The position numbers and the translations under genes are program-made. The notes below the pieces were generated by a model. It was not told where the DNA came from. It worked only from the letters and a program-made list of their open reading frames with translations, and did no database searches. A stretch of DNA of 64,000 nt from Tieghemostelium lacteum (Eukaryota > Evosea > Eumycetozoa > Dictyosteliales > Raperosteliaceae): the NCBI GenBank assembly GCA_001606155.1, contig LODT01000021.1:682001-746000 (forward strand). The letters are read 5' to 3'. This document shows, piece after piece, positions 58,524-64,000 of the stretch. Every line of letters starts with the position of its first letter. The first letter of the stretch is position 1.

Positions 58524-59780
58524 ATGGCATTTTGTACTTCTCCTAAAGGAGGAACAACAGTTCAGACCAAAGTTTCACATGAGATTGACAAAGAGATTAG
58601 AGAGAGTAGAAGAAGACTAAAACAAGATGTACAAATTCTGTTGTTGGGTGCAGGTGAATCTGGTAAATCAACAATATTCAAACAATTAAAGATTCTGCAA
58701 GATAATGGTAAATGGACTGAACAGGAATTGTTAGAGTATCGTAATACCATTTATGTAAATATAACTTCACAATTGCACGTATTAGTATTAGCAACTGAAT
58801 CTCTTAATCAACCATTATCTCCTCAAAATATAGTATGTATTTTCAATAGATTGGTAAAAGGCCCACCTTTTTATTGAGGTAAAGGCCCTTAATTAACATC
58901 ATAAAAACTAATTTTATAAAATTAAAATTTAACTTCCCAAAACATTAGGAAAGAGGAGAAAGAATAAAAAATAGACAACATGGTATCGAAGAATTTACAC
59001 AACAAGTAGGTGAGGATTGTCTACAACTTTGGGGAGATCCTTCCATCAAATCAGTTTTTCAAAAAAGAGATAAAGAATTTCAATTAAATGATTCTGCAGA
59101 ATAGTAAGTTTTTTTTTTCAAATAATCATCCCTCCCCATTCAATCCACCACAATTATATTAATTTACATATATAATGTTTGAAATCAATAGTTTTTTTGA
59201 AAATTTAACAAGAATTATAGATAGTAAATATATTCCATTGCCAGCAGATGCATTGAGAACTAGAATTATGACAAGAGGTATAATAGAGGCACAAGTTGTA
59301 TTTGATGAAATCAATATGAAGATTATAGATGTTGGTGGACAAAGATCACAGAGAAGAAAGTGGATACATTGCTTTGATGGAGTGAGTGCGGTTATATTCG
59401 TAGCAGCTCTTTCGGAATACGATCAATTCCTCAGAGAGGATGACACTGTAAATAGAATGGACGAATCACTTAATCTCTTTAATGAGATTGTCAACAGTCG
59501 TTGGTTTACCAATACCTCAATGATATTGTTCCTCAACAAGAGAGACATCTTTACTGAGAAACTCAATACCACACCATTTAGCGCCTATGACCCAAAGTAC
59601 AAGGGTAACAATACCTATGAAGAAACTTCACAATATATCAAATCAAAGTTCCTCTCTGTCAGAGAGAAATCAAATCAAGTTTATACTCATTTCACTGTGG
59701 CTATTGATACTCAAAATATTAATTTTGTGTTTAAAGCTGTTAAAGAAATTATTTTGCGTTCAATATTTGATGATCTTTAA
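58524..59780 (+). CDS. Heterotrimeric G-protein alpha subunit, atypical N-terminus
   Basis: Three exons, 58524-58832, 58949-59103 and 59192-59780, phases fitting, 350 residues. The P-loop is GAGESGKST (42-50), switch I has the catalytic Arg179 and Thr182 (RTRIMTRGI), switch II is DVGGQRSQRRKW with Gln205, and the base-specific NKRD is present (LFLNKRDIF). The usual TCAT guanine-ring motif is changed to TVAI (FTVAIDTQN). The start is MAFCTSPKGG: no Gly2, so no N-myristoylation, though Cys4 may be palmitoylated. The C-terminus IFDDL has no pertussis-toxin cysteine. It is one of the many dictyostelid G-alphas that relay chemoattractant or nutrient receptors; the specific letter is not assigned. 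Confidence 0.93.
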
Positions 59781-60965
59781 ATATATCCCATTTCAATGAA
59801 TAATTATAGGAATAATAATAATAATAATAACAGCAAAACACACTAAACTTCCCAAAATGTTATAACTTTTCTAAATTTCAAAAAAAAATAATCAATTTCC
59901 AACAAATAATATTATTCTATTAATTATATTAAATTCACCAATGTTCCCACTTCATCTCTTATCTAACATCATGATAATAGTAATAAAATATGTAATTGTA
60001 TTAATTTCTATATAAACAATATTTTAAATGATTTTTTTTATTATTTTTACTAATATAGATAATCTCTTTTTCATTGTCTATTTTAGTATAATTTGTATAT
60101 CTATAACTGTCATCATCTGATTATATTATTCATCATTGATGTATAATTATAGATATAAAAAAAAGTTGTAGTTAATGTCTAAATATAACAATATTAATAT
60201 CTAAATATGTGGGTTAATTAAATTTTATAATAATGGGTATGAAATCCAAACTAAACCATCACCCCTATTTACTCCTTCTATACTACTACTACTACTAAAA
60301 ATAAATAGTAAAAATAACAATTATTCAAATAAAGATATTATTCAACATCATCAATACTAAATGTAAATGATAAAAGAAGTTAAGTGTGGTTCTGAAATAA
60401 AATATAAAAAAAAATAAAAAATAAAGACAAATTATAACCATGGTAATATATCAATAGACAGATGTTTACTGATGACTTTTTTATTCACAAAACAACCCCT
60501 ATAAATAAATCTATCAAAACACAATCAAAACAACCACATACCACCACACTCACACCAACACCCTCTCACACAAATAATTAAAATTTATAAAAATTAAAAT
60601 GTAATAATTTGATTTCTAATAATGGTCACTATCAACCAACTAAAAAATTGATATATAAATTCTTTATCCCTGTCTAATTAATTCTATTCATAATTATTAC
60701 TATTTTAATCTATTAATAATCATCCCCATTTTCTATTGTGATTTCTTGGTTTTTCTATTTTTTATAAATTACTACAGAAAAATCATATAATCTATTGATT
60801 ATTTATATCAATTATCATAAATTAATCAACATTTGGGAATCAATCAATTATTATAAATATTTCCTTTTTTATATTTTAATTTTATTGTTTATTCAAATTG
60901 TTATTATCATAATCAATCAATAATTTTATTTATAAAACTATTATTAGTAAAACACCTTAACAAAA
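59781..60965. other. Intergenic region of 1.2 kb
   Basis: Between the G-alpha gene and the profilin-like gene, both plus strand. It starts with AAT repeats in the 3' UTR and is AT-rich throughout, with a CA-rich patch near 60520-60570. I see no gene. Confidence 0.45.
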
Positions 60966-61394
60966 ATGGTAGTAGTTCCTCAACCTTTTCAAAAAGATAA
61001 ATTTTATAAAGATTATCTAAGTAATGAGTTATTCTCTGTTTGTATCATTGTGGGGTTAGATGGTAAAGTAATTGCATATAATAAAAGTCCACATGTAGGA
61101 GAACCTGAACTTTTGGTAAAAGGTTTTAAAACCAATAAAACTGTACAAAAACTAGATTCCATATCTATAAATGGTGAAAAATATAATATTAATTTCAAAG
61201 AAAACTTTAAAGTAATCGGTCAGAATGAAAAAAAATCTGCAATCATTATTAAAACCAAAAAAGCATTTATCATTGGTGTATTCCCAAAGAGACTCGAAAT
61301 TAGCCCTAGAATATCATTTTTAGATACCTTTTGTAAACAGTATGAAGATCAAGTCGAGATCCTAGTAGATGAAAGAGAAAAATATGTTTTATAA
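60966..61394 (+). CDS. Divergent profilin-like protein
   Basis: Intronless, 142 residues (typical profilins about 125). The layout follows profilin: an N-terminal helix (FYKDYLSNELF), the first strand with GLDG (CIIVGLDGKVIAYNKSP), LLVKGF, the ING-x-KY strand, then SAIIIKTKKAFIIGVFP, matching the conserved GGVIVVKTKQAILVAVYP part, and a C-terminal helix (ISFLDTFCKQY). The N-terminal WQxYVD motif for proline-rich ligands is not preserved. Profilins bind monomeric actin and feed formins; this one may have lost polyproline binding. The assignment is by pattern, not by high identity. Confidence 0.65.
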   Translation: MVVVPQPFQKDKFYKDYLSNELFSVCIIVGLDGKVIAYNKSPHVGEPELLVKGFKTNKTVQKLDSISINGEKYNINFKENFKVIGQNEKKSAIIIKTKKAFIIGVFPKRLEISPRISFLDTFCKQYEDQVEILVDEREKYVL

Positions 61395-61510
61395 GAAAAA
61401 TTAAAATAAATGAAAAATATCGCCAAGCAACACATTATACACAAATTGTGTTTTAATTATAAGAAATTTAGTTTACAGGAATGTGTTTTATTAATTTATT
61501 TGAAAATTGA

Positions 61511-63211
61511 TTAAACTATAGTCCAACCAGCATCTTCAATAGCATCCATTTCTTTTTGAATTTGTGATTCTAATTTTTGTTTTTTCTCTTGTTGATTCTT
61601 TTCAGTTAGTTGAACTTTTTTAACAGACTTTGTCAAACGAACATAGAAACTAGAGCAAGCCAACAATAGCTCAGCTTTAGATTCAGTTAATTTCTTCTCC
61701 ATGTCTGCAGTCAAGAGTTTACGATTCTCCAATACTTTGAAATGTTCAACTGCACGTTGAGCATCTTCAACCTTTTGGTAGGTGATAAAAAAGTGATCTT
61801 TAGCGACAGATCTCTCCTCAACCTGACCAAATTGATTAAAATAAGGAATCAAATAGGAAATCTTTTTCAACTTCAATTTTGACAATTGAGATGGTTTTCT
61901 GCTATACTTTTTCTCAAGTTCAACAAAATCAATACCACCTACAAATATCTTTCTAAGATCTTTGTGAATGCCTGGTTGTTCTTTTGGTTCCACTTTCTTT
62001 ACTTCAGTAGTGGATTTTGGTGTATCAGGATTGGATTCAGCAGCTATCTTTTCCATTTCTAATTGAAGTTTTTTCTTTCTCTTTTCCTCTCTGAGTAAAA
62101 AGAGTCTAAGAGATTCTGCCATTTCCTTCTCCTTGGTTTCTTTATCTAATTGATCTTGCTTGATTTTGTTTTCATTATAAATTCTAGTTCTTTCTTCTTT
62201 AGCTAATCTTTTTTGAGTTTCATCTTGTTCTCTTTTTTCTTGTTTTTCTTGTTTTTTTGATTTCTTATTGATTGGAACTTGTTGTTGTTTACTATGTTTA
62301 CTATTTATAGTTGGATTATTTAATTTTATTGAGGAATGTGAAGAAGTTAAACTACTGGCTTCAAGATAGGAAGTTGGTTTAATATTTAAACGCTCCAAAA
62401 CAGATTTTCTTCTTTCTGATTCTGCTTGGATTTTCTTTTCCTTTTCCAAATTCATTAGACGTATTTTTTCTTCTTTCTCCAATTTCTTTTGATCAAGAGC
62501 TTTTTGTCTTTCTACTTGTTTAGCAGCAAGTTGCAATTGAATTTCTTGATTCTTCTTTTCAAGTTCCAATTTTCTTTGGTTCAATGTCTGTTGAAATAGA
62601 CTGACAGCTGCAACTGAAGCTGAGCTTGGTTCAACATTAAGAACACTGCTACTAGTAGTAGAAGGAGCTGATTTAGTTGGTGAAGTAGAAGGAGATGTAG
62701 TAGAAGTAGATACAGTCTGAGCAGAATATTTGGTATAGGAAGAAGGGGTTGAATGTTTAGTAGAAGTGATAGAGGAAGTGGGTATTGATTTTAAAGGTAA
62801 TGTAGTGGTAGTTGGTACAGGTCTAACATTAAAATCTAAATCAGATAAAACAGATTTTAATTGAGAAGAAACCCAATCAATTGAACTATTAATTGATTTT
62901 TCATAATTTTGACGAACCAATTCACCATTAACAGAAAGATATGGGAGAATATCACATCTCTTATTCTCGGTCATACAATCAATTAGATATTTGTCAGTTA
63001 CAACACAACAACCAATCTTGTATCCTGATTTTGCTTTGAAACCATTGATATCATGTGTAATGAGATGTGTTGTTTTACTTGATAGTGCAAAGTCAACTTG
63101 GCCACCATTATCCTTTATAAATGCAACATATTGATTCTTTTGAACAGTCTTGGTTGATATTGGTAAATCCAATACAAAAGAAAGTCCATCAAAGAATTTA
63201 GTCATTTGCAT
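61511..63211 (-). CDS. BRCT + coiled-coil + RRM-like protein
   Basis: Intronless, 566 residues from the ATG at 63211 (MQMTKFFDG); another ATG two codons on is equally possible. The BRCT domain at about 5-90 (FFDGLSFVLDL, FIKDNGGQVDF, SKTTHLITHD, YLIDCM) is again of PARP-like type. A Ser/Thr-rich linker follows (about 130-200). A long Lys/Glu/Gln-rich coiled coil runs about 205-400 (KQVERQKALDQKKLEKEEKI). The C-terminal domain starts IFVGGIDFVELEKKY and continues YFNQFGQVEE and FFITYQKVEDAQRAVEHF, an RRM with an enlarged first helix region. A nuclear role linking RNA with DNA damage or ADP-ribose is inferred. The exact family is not recognised. Confidence 0.72.
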   Translation of the reverse strand: MQMTKFFDGLSFVLDLPISTKTVQKNQYVAFIKDNGGQVDFALSSKTTHLITHDINGFKAKSGYKIGCCVVTDKYLIDCMTENKRCDILPYLSVNGELVRQNYEKSINSSIDWVSSQLKSVLSDLDFNVRPVPTTTTLPLKSIPTSSITSTKHSTPSSYTKYSAQTVSTSTTSPSTSPTKSAPSTTSSSVLNVEPSSASVAAVSLFQQTLNQRKLELEKKNQEIQLQLAAKQVERQKALDQKKLEKEEKIRLMNLEKEKKIQAESERRKSVLERLNIKPTSYLEASSLTSSHSSIKLNNPTINSKHSKQQQVPINKKSKKQEKQEKREQDETQKRLAKEERTRIYNENKIKQDQLDKETKEKEMAESLRLFLLREEKRKKKLQLEMEKIAAESNPDTPKSTTEVKKVEPKEQPGIHKDLRKIFVGGIDFVELEKKYSRKPSQLSKLKLKKISYLIPYFNQFGQVEERSVAKDHFFITYQKVEDAQRAVEHFKVLENRKLLTADMEKKLTESKAELLLACSSFYVRLTKSVKKVQLTEKNQQEKKQKLESQIQKEMDAIEDAGWTIV

Positions 63212-63618
63212 ATATTGTCCCAAAAACCTCTTTGAGTTTTTCTACTTGAAATTGTTGTTTAGGGTGTTTGCTAAATGTGTAGGAGGCGGAGAGAGTGAGT
63301 TACCCCGTTTGGGGGTTGTTTATACAAAGTTTAAAACTAAGTAGTTGTTAATTAAAAAAAAAAAATTTTTCATTCATTTTATAAAACTGAAATTTTCAAT
63401 TCAAGAAAATATCCAGATTGCCGTTTTTCTAGAGTTTTTAGCAGATGTGTGTTCACTTGATCAAGAAACAAGTTGAAATTTTTTTTGTTATAAACATTCT
63501 ACAAAATTAAATGAAATTCACTATGAGAACTTTTTGATTATAAAGAATACAGAGGGGTTATTTTTATTATTTTGATTTTTTTAGAGACAAAAGGGATTGT
63601 TGAGGGACCTTTTACAGT
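63212..63618. other. Intergenic region (407 bp)
   Basis: Between the start of the BRCT-RRM gene and the stop of CAP, both minus strand. It holds A/T runs and a small GC-richer patch (63275-63330). No gene seen. Confidence 0.4.
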
Positions 63619-64000
63619 TTAAATATGAGAAACTGATTCAGTAGCCAAAGTTTTACCTTTGACAACGGTTCTGAATTGTTGGGGAACAGCAATTTCAATC
63701 ATATCATCATTGGCAGTCTCACCTGGGATCAAAACATTCATATCAGAACTCTTGGAGGTGATAATCTCTGCGTCTAAGGATTCCTTGGATAGATATACTT
63801 GAATATTTGAGGTCTTATCAATGGAGATGGATGGTACTTTACCGGTAGTTTGAATTTCAACAGAGGTACAATTGACAACCTCACAAGATGAGATGACATT
63901 TCCAAAGACAACAGCAGTCTTTTTACAGCTGTCTAGAATGATGGTGTTTACTTTACCTTGAATTTGAACGACAGAGTCAACACATTGGTAAATGTATACA
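63619..64000 (-). CDS. cap: Cyclase-associated protein (CAP), C-terminal part, cut by window edge
   Basis: Only the last 127 codons are in the window. They encode the beta-helical CARP domain: VYIYQCVDSVVQIQGK, NTIILDSCKKTAVVFGN, ISSCEVVNC, VEIQTTGKVPSISIDK, YLSKESLDAEIITSKSS, MNVLIPG, and the end LATESVSHI followed by the stop at 63619-63621. This matches Dictyostelium CAP closely. The CARP domain binds ADP-actin and promotes nucleotide exchange after cofilin-driven disassembly; CAP also links adenylyl cyclase to the cortex. Codons are somewhat GC-richer than the neighbours, as expected of a highly expressed gene. The N-terminal helical and proline-rich parts lie beyond 64000. Confidence 0.93.
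   Translation of the reverse strand, partial: VYIYQCVDSVVQIQGKVNTIILDSCKKTAVVFGNVISSCEVVNCTSVEIQTTGKVPSISIDKTSNIQVYLSKESLDAEIITSKSSDMNVLIPGETANDDMIEIAVPQQFRTVVKGKTLATESVSHI

Noticed and set aside
1-64000. Retroelements, DNA transposons, CRISPR arrays, viral remnants
   Set aside because: No reverse transcriptase, integrase, transposase, capsid or repeat-spacer pattern was seen; the Asn/Gln/Ser repeats are ordinary dictyostelid coding low-complexity.

Overview
The window is nuclear DNA of a dictyostelid social amoeba (Amoebozoa). The evidence is very AT-rich intergenic DNA with long homopolymers, short introns of about 50-180 bp with GTATGT/GTAAGT-like donors, Asn/Gln/Ser/Thr-rich low-complexity inserts inside otherwise conserved proteins, Arg written almost only as AGA, and family content typical of the group (Lvs-type BEACH protein, frizzled-like receptor, divergent G-alpha, fused LKR/SDH). 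The species cannot be fixed from sequence alone; D. discoideum itself seems unlikely because the intergenic DNA is less extreme in AT than expected there (inference).

Layout, left to right. 0.1-2 kb: a small orphan and a WWE+BRCT protein. 2.4-8.1 kb: a C2CD5-like C2 protein, convergent with a ZIP zinc transporter. 8.8-16 kb: a frizzled-like receptor, a very large XRN-family exonuclease with zinc knuckle, two RRMs, a UBA-like segment and a PITH domain, and a two-helix XYPPQ protein. 17.6-20.4 kb: a SHAQKYF-class Myb factor and ERMES subunit Mdm12. 21-23 kb: an intronless PPR-like gene with bacterial codon usage, a strong horizontal-transfer candidate, and ESCRT-III Vps24. 23.3-31.2 kb: LKR/SDH (AASS), an orphan phosphoprotein and Pwp2. 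32.1-38.6 kb: a RAVER-like three-RRM protein, two small orphans and a putative regulatory protein followed upstream by 2.6 kb without genes. 41.2-48.6 kb: a Med29-like Mediator subunit, a selenocysteine tRNA gene and a BEACH/WD40 protein. 49-57.5 kb: Elp1, mitochondrial processing peptidase beta, an importin-alpha-like protein and a four-helix membrane protein. 58.5-64 kb: a G-alpha subunit, a profilin-like protein, a BRCT+RRM protein and the 3' end of cyclase-associated protein (CAP), cut by the window edge.

The genes are independent eukaryotic units, not operons. Several divergent pairs have short shared upstream regions (MPP-beta/importin-alpha-like 135 bp; WWE-BRCT/C2CD5 400 bp; BEACH/Elp1 471 bp). 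Most exon joins were worked out by hand from donor/acceptor dinucleotides, reading phase and family alignment from memory, so they are predictions. No transposon, retroelement or CRISPR array was recognised. The strongest items for follow-up are the PPR-like transferred gene with bacterial-looking flanks, the tRNA-Sec gene, the XRN-RRM-PITH fusion, and a 34-bp piece of that fusion's PITH coding sequence repeated downstream of elp1.
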